A stretch of DNA of 64,000 nucleotides, from assembly GCA_964019425.1 (NCBI GenBank), contig OZ025828.1, positions 797,380 through 861,379 on the forward strand, given 5' to 3'. The position numbers and the translations under genes are program-made. The notes under the pieces are model-generated. The model ran no database searches. It was not told the DNA's origin and saw only the letters and a list, made by a program, of their open reading frames with translations. The stretch comes from Flectonema sp. DT1601 (lineage: Eukaryota; Euglenozoa; Diplonemea; Diplonemida; Diplonemidae). Shown piece by piece: positions 43,770-52,900 of this stretch (position 1 is its first letter; each line of letters starts with the position of its first letter).

Positions 43770-44377
43770 AAGAAACCTCCCAATAGATATCCCTTCATTA
43801 GTGAACAATGGTTCGATGCGCTGCTTTAATGCCGCGTTATTTCAAAGGGAAGAATTGTATTCCAATTTGCTTGCCCCGACTTAGGCAACCCAATAAGGAA
43901 TTCACACAGCCATTGTTCTGAGGCAGACCCTTTCCAAAACGTGCAGGAAGGTATCCCTCCCCCGAACCCGTTTTTATTATTAGTTTAGTTAATATTTGTA
44001 TTAGTTTGTTAAAGAAGTGACTCGGGAATCAGATGCTAAACAATGAATTGAATTGTCAGTCAGTTGAGTACAATGAAATCAGAATAGTTACAAGCGATGG
44101 CTAGAAGTTAACGCGGCCCATTCACTTGGGCTGTTGTACTAAATACTTGTCATCCTTGTTGACTTTGACACACAACCGTCGACAAAAATAAAAAATGTTA
44201 AAAATAGAATTAAGAAATTGATCCTTGCATTCTGAACTTTAATATACCAGTCCTAGAAATAAATAAATACAAAAGACATCTCTACGGAATGGAAGTACCA
44301 AACCGTGTGGTAGACGCATTGAATTGAACTGTTACTTCCCTTAGTTACCTTTTCTTGCAGCTACAAGACCCAAAGAG
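43770..44377 (+). other. Intergenic region, no gene seen
   Basis: UTR-like sequence. A pyrimidine-rich acceptor (TTACCTTTTCTTGCAG) ends at 44360, 17 bases before the next ATG. Confidence 0.6.
44345..44360 (+). promoter_or_regulatory. Predicted 5' splice-leader acceptor
   Basis: Pyrimidine tract plus GCAG, 17 bases before the isomerase ATG. It has the same form as the acceptors at 6575 and 41662 and differs from the A-rich cis-intron acceptors. Confidence 0.45.
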
Positions 44378-45142
44378 ATGTTTCGCCGCACTATCGCATG
44401 TTCTTCGGCCGTAGAAATAATGATGGGGAGTGGGGTAAATATCCTAACAAGATCTCTTGTCCAGGATATAACAGAAAAAGTGCAGAAATCACAAACTGAT
44501 GGCACTTCAGGAATAGTCCTGAGTAGCAACACGAAAGTGTTTTCTGCTGGATTGGATCTAATGGAAATGCACGACTCTAAAGAAGAACAACTCCGTGAGT
44601 ACTGGACAATGGTTCAGGACCTTTGGTTGTCTTTGTACCTTTCAGAAGTTCCAATTATCGCAGCTATCAATGGTGCCAGTCCGGCAGGAGGATGTATGTT
44701 AGCCTGTGCTTGTGACTACAGGATAATTGTTGATTCACCGAAGGCAGTTATTGGACTCAACGAGTCTTTAATTGGACTGGTGGCTCCATTTTGGTTAGCC
44801 CGCAACTTTATAGACACCATTGGGTCACAGCGTCTAGGAGAGTTCCACCTTCAAAAGGGAACACTCCTCCCTCCACAAGGAGCCCTTTCAAATGGTCTCG
44901 TTGATGAGGTTTGCTCTGCAGATGATCTCATGGAAAAAGCTCACCAGGAATTGAAATCTTTTGCAAAGATCCCAAGGATTGGACGTGTCGCTGCAAAGCA
45001 CCTTTGCAGAAACCCGCTCGCTAATGAATTAATAAACAACAGAGAAGCCGACACTGATCAGTTTGTGAAATGTGTTACTGACCCTGCGATTCAGGCGGTT
45101 CTGTCGTCTTACGTTGCTGCAATAAAAGCAAAATCTGCCTAG
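44378..45142 (+). CDS. ECI1: Mitochondrial-type delta3,delta2-enoyl-CoA isomerase (254 aa)
   Basis: Crotonase-fold protein close to animal ECI1/DCI throughout: GIVLSSNTKVFSAGLDLMEM, YWTMVQDLWLSLYLSEVP, AAINGASPAGGCMLACACDY, and GLNESLIGLVAPFWL with the catalytic Glu129. The enzyme moves 3-cis or 3-trans double bonds to the 2-trans position so that unsaturated fatty acids can enter beta-oxidation. The first 15 residues (MFRRTIACSSAVEIM) are basic and could be a short mitochondrial presequence. The N-terminus is slightly shorter than in animals, lacking the first beta strand, so a small upstream exon is possible, though an acceptor directly precedes the ATG. No clear C-terminal peroxisomal signal (ends KAKSA). 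Confidence 0.94.
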   Translation: MFRRTIACSSAVEIMMGSGVNILTRSLVQDITEKVQKSQTDGTSGIVLSSNTKVFSAGLDLMEMHDSKEEQLREYWTMVQDLWLSLYLSEVPIIAAINGASPAGGCMLACACDYRIIVDSPKAVIGLNESLIGLVAPFWLARNFIDTIGSQRLGEFHLQKGTLLPPQGALSNGLVDEVCSADDLMEKAHQELKSFAKIPRIGRVAAKHLCRNPLANELINNREADTDQFVKCVTDPAIQAVLSSYVAAIKAKSA

Positions 45143-45288
45143 TATTTTATTGCGGTGAAAATGACCATGGCTTACTTTTGGGAGTGTACAATTTTGCTTT
45201 GAATTAAAAAATATTTAAGAGACTTATTGATTGGAGAAGTTTCAACTTGCGTTTCCCTAATCACTCACTCACTCTCAGGCATTATAAT

Positions 45289-46386
45289 ATGGAATCAGCG
45301 GCTGCTGTGTGTCCTGTGTGTTGTAAAGAGACTTCGAGATACCGATGCCCTACTTGTAGAACCCCTTACTGTACCGTAGAATGCTTTAGGAAGCACAATT
45401 CCGAATGCGCGCAGGATTTTGAAGAACGAAAGCTGCGAGAGTTGTTTCTCACGGAGGAAACTGTGAAAGGAGATACCAAAAAGGAAATGATAGGAGTATT
45501 AGAGAGAGAGAGGGAGGCTTTACGTAATGACGCTGACTGTATTGATGGAAACGTAAAGATATTAGAGAACTTATTATCAAATATTGAGATGGGAGACATA
45601 ACAGAATCAGATATAAACGAAATGCTGTCAGGAACCAGCAGCAAACTGCTGCCACAGGATTTGAGAGAACAGTTTTTAGCGGATCTCGAGAACCCGACAA
45701 GCATTTTACTCGCGCACAGTGAGAGCAATAATGTTCCTTGGTGGGCTCCTTCCAGCTCAAGTAACCGACCAGCTGTTTTTTGTGATGAATTATTATTAAA
45801 TATTATAAATAAACCTGACTCACGGTTAGTATTCCACACAATAGAAGTAATTGCTTCCTATTGTGTGGTTCACAGGGTTCATAACTGTTCACAAACCTGG
45901 AGCGAAGATGTCGAGGGAGCAACCGAGATGCTACTCGATTTGTGCGAATCCTTACAAGTGACGAAAAAGTTTTTATTTTCATCGACTCTGGATGCTTTAC
46001 AGTCAGTTGTATCCAAAGCTTCTCTTGGCTCCCATTTCAAAGGCGTTGAAGAATCTTCTCTCCGTCATATCATTGCATTTGATCTTTGTTTGTTATTCGA
46101 TGGTGGGATTTCCAGTACTCACCGTTGCCTTTATGCAATTTATCAATTAATCACATCTGCCCTTAACATCCTACCTTCTGGTAGAAGCAGGCAGCGGACA
46201 ATCGAAATTCTTAAAGGAATGCAAAAGAAAATAATATTTGAGGCATCCCATTTGGCGTCACTTGGGCGCAGGGAGTTTGAATTACTGTCAGCACCCTTTC
46301 GTGTTGTTGTACAACAGGGGGGTAATAAAACAGGTAGTTGGAAGACAGTTATTTCAGACAAACATCTACTTAATCATCCTGTGTGA
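45289..46386 (+). CDS. ZNHIT2: HIT zinc-finger protein, ZNHIT2-like (365 aa)
   Basis: The ATG lies ten bases after a pyrimidine-rich acceptor (ending 45278). Residues 5-40 form a HIT zinc finger: CPVC, RCPTC, YCTVEC and HNSEC, followed by the conserved FEERKLRELF helix. Residues 115-160 carry the ZNHIT2 pattern (LLPQDLREQFLADL, then VPWWAPSS), and the rest is helical. ZNHIT2 works with the R2TP chaperone complex (RUVBL1/2) in assembling the U5 snRNP and other complexes, so its presence fits an intron-bearing genome. The C-terminus is uncertain: CATCCT followed by GTGTGAGT near 46379 could be a donor, in which case a short extra exon after 46457 would change only the last residues. Confidence 0.85.
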   Translation: MESAAAVCPVCCKETSRYRCPTCRTPYCTVECFRKHNSECAQDFEERKLRELFLTEETVKGDTKKEMIGVLEREREALRNDADCIDGNVKILENLLSNIEMGDITESDINEMLSGTSSKLLPQDLREQFLADLENPTSILLAHSESNNVPWWAPSSSSNRPAVFCDELLLNIINKPDSRLVFHTIEVIASYCVVHRVHNCSQTWSEDVEGATEMLLDLCESLQVTKKFLFSSTLDALQSVVSKASLGSHFKGVEESSLRHIIAFDLCLLFDGGISSTHRCLYAIYQLITSALNILPSGRSRQRTIEILKGMQKKIIFEASHLASLGRREFELLSAPFRVVVQQGGNKTGSWKTVISDKHLLNHPV

Positions 46387-46488
46387 GTTGCTGTGTTGAG
46401 ATCGTAAAGAGTAAAGTAACTTAATCTATCTTTGGCTGAATATTTTTTTTCATGCAGACAAAATGTTTTACTTTGTAAAAAGTAATTA

Positions 46489-47089
46489 GATTCGAGTTTA
46501 CCTTTACCACCTGCCTGGAGATCCTGTGAAGGGAAATACGATTTGATCTTTGAGAGGATCTGTACTCAGTCGAATTCTGTAGTTGCCTTTGGCGACAGTG
46601 ATCTTTTTCCTTCCTTGTTAGATTTCTAGATTTTGGACCCACACAATATGTTCCCAACATAATTAATTCAAGACACCTTTCAGAAAACAGCAACGGGACA
46701 CCAAATCTAAGATCTAAACCAACTGGTAGATTACTAAGAGAGGTAAAAGCCATGTGTCTGAGGAAAATGACTACGATGATGATACTGAAGATACAGATGA
46801 CTCTGGTACTTCGATACTTCCTACTCAAACATTAACATCATCGATTGATAAACAACAACAGGATAAGATAACTAAAAGTTTACAGCAAGGAAAAAGAGGA
46901 ATTTCAGAGAAAATATTAAGATCAATCAGTACAGATAATGAACGTTGTCTAAACTCTGCAAACGATCTCGCTAAAGATAAATATGTGAAGAAAAGACAAC
47001 GCTGCAATGGTTGCGGCATGACAAGATTAGATCTAACTTCACATCAAAAGAAGTGCACAATGTACCTTGCCCTCGAAAGTGAACTTTAG
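46489..47089 (+). pseudogene. Frame-disrupted gene or unresolved multi-exon gene with C-terminal C2HC finger
   Basis: Three coding-like pieces lie head to tail on + in different frames. Piece A (46489-46626) reads SSLPLPPAWRSCEGKYD and ends at a stop. Piece B (46620-46742) reads RFLDFGPTQYVPNIINSRHL. Piece C (46763-47089) is acidic, then ends in a C-x2-C-x10-H-x4-C finger (RCNGCGMTRLDLTSHQKKC). A to B overlaps at GATTTCTA/GATTTTGG, as if by a short imperfect tandem duplication. B to C is restored by skipping 20 nt that begin GT and end AG (46743-46762). No convincing start ATG is found. Either a decayed gene, a sequencing problem, or unusual introns. No family recognised. Confidence 0.45.
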
Positions 47090-47261
47090 ATTATCCTCAA
47101 AGTGTTATACTTTTTGTTTTTATAACAAAAGAGGACACAACGTGTTCTCCAACGGAAACTTACTGGCTGCCTTAACTCAACAGCTACACCGGCCCTTTCA
47201 GTAGAATCTGGCATATTACCATTCAAACTGCACCTTTCGAAATCTACTGCGTTAATGAATG

Positions 47262-47366
47262 AACCCGCAAACCCGCAAACCAACACTCAGACTGCAAAAT
47301 TTGCTTGCGGGAAGAGAATCAGCAGCTAAAATTTGCTTGCAAGAAGAAAATTAGCAGCCAAAATTT
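47262..47366. repeat. Fold-back cassette: 8-bp units facing two 32-bp units
   Basis: Two AAACCCGC-type units (47262-47280) are followed by the spacer CAACACTCAGACTG (47281-47294). Two 32-bp minisatellite units then run 47303-47366; their TTTGCTTGCGGG core is the near reverse complement of the 8-bp unit. The second unit reads GCTTGCAAG rather than GCTTGCGGG. Confidence 0.85.
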
Positions 47367-47753
47367 GCCCAGAGGTGCTACATAAGCATTGATTGCAGAA
47401 AGGTGGCAAAAATGAAAGGAATTATTTATTAAAACCAAAATTGTCTAAACCATAACAAAAAGACAGCTTGGCACCAAAACTCTAAAACCTATTCTCAGGG
47501 ATTTGTGAAGCCCTTTCGAGATCGATAGGTCAAGAGATAACCATAAAAAAGGTGTACCCATGATTTTTTGGAGGTGAGTGGCACAAAAAGCAGTAAAAAA
47601 AAAAAAAAAAAATCCCGTGACAAAGGCAAATAACTGCAAAAGCAGCAATTCTCTTTCCGCAAACGCCCCCCGTGGGTCATCAGGTCATTTGGTAGTGCCA
47701 ACCTGCAACAGGTTAACATGCAACACTCTACCTTTCTTCCCGTAATGCGTGGA

Positions 47754-47803
47754 AAACCCGCAAACCCGCAAACCCGCAAACCCGCAAACCAACACTCAGA
47801 CTG
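47754..47803. repeat. Second dispersed 8-bp cluster with the same spacer
   Basis: Four AAACCCGC units are followed by CCAACACTCAGACTG, identical to the spacer at 47280-47294. The shared tail shows that the two sites are copies of a longer element and not independent slippage events. Confidence 0.88.
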
Positions 47804-48303
47804 GGAACTGCACAAAAGGCAAGTGATACGATATACTCTTATAATATTTTCCTTTTCATTGATCAACATTAAATGTTGTTTAAGTATCATTTTTGTTCTC
47901 TTGTTATTATTTCAGATTTATCATTTTACTGTTCTCTTATCATTATTTCATTGTACTCATTTATTCAGGCTAGGAAGGGTCTTAACGCAAAGCGTTGGTG
48001 GTGGTGTGACGGTGCCAACCTTTCCGGCCGATTTTAGGCCGTGGTCGAACATGCAATTGTACAAGCACGCGGTGCCGTTTTCCCATTACCCCTTCGTGAA
48101 TGAGTTGCTTCGTGTTAACTTGGTTCTCCTTTGTCTTTCTCATCATCATTTTATTCAGCTGAGAAAATGGGAAAGCTAAGACGACATGAGGCTTATGATG
48201 CTAGTATCCTGTTATGTGGTTAATTCGTGTGATTGTTTTTATCAGACTCTCCTTTATGACTTTTCCTTTTCAACAGTACTTCACTGAGAATGCCGAGCGG
48301 TTC

Positions 48304-48325
48304 CCCGCAAACCCGCAAACCCGCA
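48304..48325. repeat. Third dispersed 8-bp cluster
   Basis: Nearly three AAACCCGC units; the CAACACTCAGACTG spacer is absent here. Confidence 0.85.
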
Positions 48326-48450
48326 CTAGAGATACCCCTTCCAGGCTCGCGTTGCTCGCACACAACTTTTTTTTTTTAAGCTTTCTGAACAAACATTATT
48401 TTTACAACCAAGTCACGTCTGTTTTTATTCCCTGGCTAGGTACCCGTCCA

Positions 48451-48508
48451 GGGTACAAATTTGAACTTAACTTTACGCTCGCGTTAAGTTAAGTCCAATT
48501 TTGTACCC
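48451..48508. repeat. Near-perfect inverted repeat (hairpin)
   Basis: Arms of about 27 bp, GGGTACAAATTTGAACTTAA and its imperfect complement ending TTTTGTACCC, are separated by only a few bases around CTCG. Five or so mismatches. It could be a small fold-back element or an RNA hairpin such as an end-processing signal; no target-site duplication was identified. Confidence 0.75.
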
Positions 48509-48632
48509 TTTTCCTTGCTACTTTCTTCTTACTAATTTTTCTGGTTGAAAAACACAAAAAATGTGCCTGGGAACCCTTGCCACAGCTACCGAAGAGATTT
48601 AAGGTATCCACTCGGCTGTGCAGCCCTGGGAT

Positions 48633-48857
48633 TTTCTTTTTTTTTTTTATTTATTTATTTGTGTGTTCTTAGCCTCTTTATGGAAATCCATTTTCCCTTC
48701 CCTCCAGTCTTAACGTAGGAGAGTCTACCAGGTGCCTACTCTGGACGCCCTTCGGGCGTGGGGTTTGAACTAATTGCGTGTACGGGCGCGATGGGTTATT
48801 GCAGTGGCAGGGGGTCGAACCAGCGATCACCCAGCCCCAGGGCGAGGGTTATACTAC
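48633..48857 (-). mobile_element. tRNA-derived SINE-like insertion
   Basis: Read on the - strand, the head resembles a tRNA (closest in look to tRNA-Pro): a 7-nt anticodon-type loop TGGGGCT on a CGCCC/GGGTG stem, and a B-box-like GGTTCGACC near 48813-48821. The T stem is degenerate, so it is not a working tRNA gene. A unique body with a GCCC-TTC-GGGC hairpin follows, and the element ends in an A-rich tail (T-rich on +, 48633-48660). The 9-bp direct repeat CCCTGGGAT at 48624-48632 and 48858-48866 looks like a target-site duplication. Partner LINE not in the window. Confidence 0.45.
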
Positions 48858-49535
48858 CCCTGGGATATCGCAACTTCTTATTATTATTACTTTTCTGCAA
48901 TTTTTATTTATAAATAAGTTTTCGAAAAGGTGGGAAGTAACGGGCTGGGAGCTTTTGGCTCCTGCCCTATTCCTCCCGATGTAAACTTTCTTTTTTTTTT
49001 TTTTCTTTTTTTTTTAACAGGCCCAAAGGGCGACAATGAAAGATGCTGACCAAGGAATAATATTCAAATGAATTTTCGTTTCAAAGGAATGAACAGGATT
49101 AAGGGAGAGGAAATAATCAAACATGAAAAAAAAAAATAAAATTAAAATAAATAAACGTTATATATAAGCAATTTCTTTTTTCTTTCGCAATTTTTTATTT
49201 ATTTATTACTTTTCTGTCCCAACGGGACGACAAATGAAAAATGCCCTCCCTTAGCTGAAAATGCACACTGCACCCTGTTTTATCCTTTGTTTTTGTTTTT
49301 CTGAAAGATATCTGTAGTTGTTGTTATATTAATATGCTAGCACGAAAACGACGGCAAGGTTTATGATGATTGGATATGTGGCTTAGGTTATCTGTTTGTT
49401 ACATTTGGAAGTATTTTACAACAGGTTTATCGAACCTGTATTTGCAATGTGTGCGACCCTGGGATGGGAATATAGGAATAAGGTTATCGTTCATTATTTC
49501 CAATGAAATAGAAATGTGGGAAGAACTATGGGATG

Positions 49536-49983
49536 GCTTGCGGGAAGAGAATAAGCAGCCAAAATTTGCTTGCGGGAAGAAAATAAGCAGCTAAAATTTG
49601 CTTGCGGGAAGAAAATAAGCAGCTAAAATTTGCTTGCGGGAAGAAAATAAGCAGCTAAGATCTGCTTGCGGGAAGGGAATCAGCAGCTAAAATTTGCTTG
49701 CGGGAAGGGAATAAGCAGCTAAAATTTGCTTGCGGGAAGAAAATAAGCAGCTAAAATTTGCTTGCGGGAAGAGAATAAGCAGCCAAAATTTCCTTGCGGG
49801 AAGAAAATAAGCAGCTAAAATTTGCTTGCGGGAAGAAAATTAGCAGCTAAAATTTGCTTGCGGGAAGAAAATAAGCAGCTAAAATTTGCTTGCGGGAAGA
49901 GAATAAGCAGCCAAAATTTCCTTGCGGGAAGAAAATAAGCAGCTAAAATTTGCTTGCGGGAAGAAAATTAGCAGCTAAAATTT
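49536..49983. repeat. 32-bp minisatellite, 14 tandem units
   Basis: The unit starts GCTTGCGGGAAGAAAATAAG and is 32 bp long. Exactly 14 units fill 448 bp with no length change; units differ by substitutions only (GAAAATAAG/GAGAATAAG/GGGAATCAG and CAGCT/CAGCC). The array ends directly against the 8-bp array. The unit length is four times 8, and its TTTGCTTGCGGG segment is close to the complement of AAACCCGC. Confidence 0.95.
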
Positions 49984-49987
49984 GCTT

Positions 49988-52900
49988 GCAAACCCGCAAA
50001 CCCGCAAACCCGCAAACCCGCAAACCCGCAAACCCGCAAACCCGCAAACCCGCAAACCCGCAAACCCGCAAACCCGCAAACCCGCAAACCCGCAAACCCG
50101 CAAACCCGCAAACCCGCAAACCCGCAAACCCGCAAACCCGCAAACCCGCAAACCCGCAAACCCGCAAACCCGCAAACCCGCAAACCCGCAAACCCGCAAA
50201 CCCGCAAACCCGCAAACCCGCAAACCCGCAAACCCGCAAACCCGCAAACCCGCAAACCCGCAAACCCGCAAACCCGCAAACCCGCAAACCCGCAAACCCG
50301 CAAACCCGCAAACCCGCAAACCCGCAAACCCGCAAACCCGCAAACCCGCAAACCCGCAAACCCGCAAACCCGCAAACCCGCAAACCCGCAAACCCGCAAA
50401 CCCGCAAACCCGCAAACCCGCAAACCCGCAAACCCGCAAACCCGCAAACCCGCAAACCCGCAAACCCGCAAACCCGCAAACCCGCAAACCCGCAAACCCG
50501 CAAACCCGCAAACCCGCAAACCCGCAAACCCGCAAACCCGCAAACCCGCAAACCCGCAAACCCGCAAACCCGCAAACCCGCAAACCCGCAAACCCGCAAA
50601 CCCGCAAACCCGCAAACCCGCAAACCCGCAAACCCGCAAACCCGCAAACCCGCAAACCCGCAAACCCGCAAACCCGCAAACCCGCAAACCCGCAAACCCG
50701 CAAACCCGCAAACCCGCAAACCCGCAAACCCGCAAACCCGCAAACCCGCAAACCCGCAAACCCGCAAACCCGCAAACCCGCAAACCCGCAAACCCGCAAA
50801 CCCGCAAACCCGCAAACCCGCAAACCCGCAAACCCGCAAACCCGCAAACCCGCAAACCCGCAAACCCGCAAACCCGCAAACCCGCAAACCCGCAAACCCG
50901 CAAACCCGCAAACCCGCAAACCCGCAAACCCGCAAACCCGCAAACCCGCAAACCCGCAAACCCGCAAACCCGCAAACCCGCAAACCCGCAAACCCGCAAA
51001 CCCGCAAACCCGCAAACCCGCAAACCCGCAAACCCGCAAACCCGCAAACCCGCAAACCCGCAAACCCGCAAACCCGCAAACCCGCAAACCCGCAAACCCG
51101 CAAACCCGCAAACCCGCAAACCCGCAAACCCGCAAACCCGCAAACCCGCAAACCCGCAAACCCGCAAACCCGCAAACCCGCAAACCCGCAAACCCGCAAA
51201 CCCGCAAACCCGCAAACCCGCAAACCCGCAAACCCGCAAACCCGCAAACCCGCAAACCCGCAAACCCGCAAACCCGCAAACCCGCAAACCCGCAAACCCG
51301 CAAACCCGCAAACCCGCAAACCCGCAAACCCGCAAACCCGCAAACCCGCAAACCCGCAAACCCGCAAACCCGCAAACCCGCAAACCCGCAAACCCGCAAA
51401 CCCGCAAACCCGCAAACCCGCAAACCCGCAAACCCGCAAACCCGCAAACCCGCAAACCCGCAAACCCGCAAACCCGCAAACCCGCAAACCCGCAAACCCG
51501 CAAACCCGCAAACCCGCAAACCCGCAAACCCGCAAACCCGCAAACCCGCAAACCCGCAAACCCGCAAACCCGCAAACCCGCAAACCCGCAAACCCGCAAA
51601 CCCGCAAACCCGCAAACCCGCAAACCCGCAAACCCGCAAACCCGCAAACCCGCAAACCCGCAAACCCGCAAACCCGCAAACCCGCAAACCCGCAAACCCG
51701 CAAACCCGCAAACCCGCAAACCCGCAAACCCGCAAACCCGCAAACCCGCAAACCCGCAAACCCGCAAACCCGCAAACCCGCAAACCCGCAAACCCGCAAA
51801 CCCGCAAACCCGCAAACCCGCAAACCCGCAAACCCGCAAACCCGCAAACCCGCAAACCCGCAAACCCGCAAACCCGCAAACCCGCAAACCCGCAAACCCG
51901 CAAACCCGCAAACCCGCAAACCCGCAAACCCGCAAACCCGCAAACCCGCAAACCCGCAAACCCGCAAACCCGCAAACCCGCAAACCCGCAAACCCGCAAA
52001 CCCGCAAACCCGCAAACCCGCAAACCCGCAAACCCGCAAACCCGCAAACCCGCAAACCCGCAAACCCGCAAACCCGCAAACCCGCAAACCCGCAAACCCG
52101 CAAACCCGCAAACCCGCAAACCCGCAAACCCGCAAACCCGCAAACCCGCAAACCCGCAAACCCGCAAACCCGCAAACCCGCAAACCCGCAAACCCGCAAA
52201 CCCGCAAACCCGCAAACCCGCAAACCCGCAAACCCGCAAACCCGCAAACCCGCAAACCCGCAAACCCGCAAACCCGCAAACCCGCAAACCCGCAAACCCG
52301 CAAACCCGCAAACCCGCAAACCCGCAAACCCGCAAACCCGCAAACCCGCAAACCCGCAAACCCGCAAACCCGCAAACCCGCAAACCCGCAAACCCGCAAA
52401 CCCGCAAACCCGCAAACCCGCAAACCCGCAAACCCGCAAACCCGCAAACCCGCAAACCCGCAAACCCGCAAACCCGCAAACCCGCAAACCCGCAAACCCG
52501 CAAACCCGCAAACCCGCAAACCCGCAAACCCGCAAACCCGCAAACCCGCAAACCCGCAAACCCGCAAACCCGCAAACCCGCAAACCCGCAAACCCGCAAA
52601 CCCGCAAACCCGCAAACCCGCAAACCCGCAAACCCGCAAACCCGCAAACCCGCAAACCCGCAAACCCGCAAACCCGCAAACCCGCAAACCCGCAAACCCG
52701 CAAACCCGCAAACCCGCAAACCCGCAAACCCGCAAACCCGCAAACCCGCAAACCCGCAAACCCGCAAACCCGCAAACCCGCAAACCCGCAAACCCGCAAA
52801 CCCGCAAACCCGCAAACCCGCAAACCCGCAAACCCGCAAACCCGCAAACCCGCAAACCCGCAAACCCGCAAACCCGCAAACCCGCAAACCCGCAAACCCG

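Larger units (their letters stand above)
47090..49535. other. Gene-poor, repeat-bearing transition zone
   Basis: No supported gene. It holds scattered short (AAACCCGC) copies, two isolated 32-bp units, a hairpin, a SINE-like insertion and two GC-hairpin motifs after T-rich tracts (near 49021 and 49217), each entered separately. Short open frames here are in low-complexity or repeat sequence. Confidence 0.7.

Noticed and set aside
46421-46828. 135-codon frame on the - strand
   Set aside because: It opposes the coding-like pieces on +, runs against the direction of every other gene, and shows no family signal.
48790-48875. Functional tRNA-Pro gene on the - strand
   Set aside because: The T stem has only two good pairs and position 33 is not T, so it is better read as a tRNA-derived repeat.
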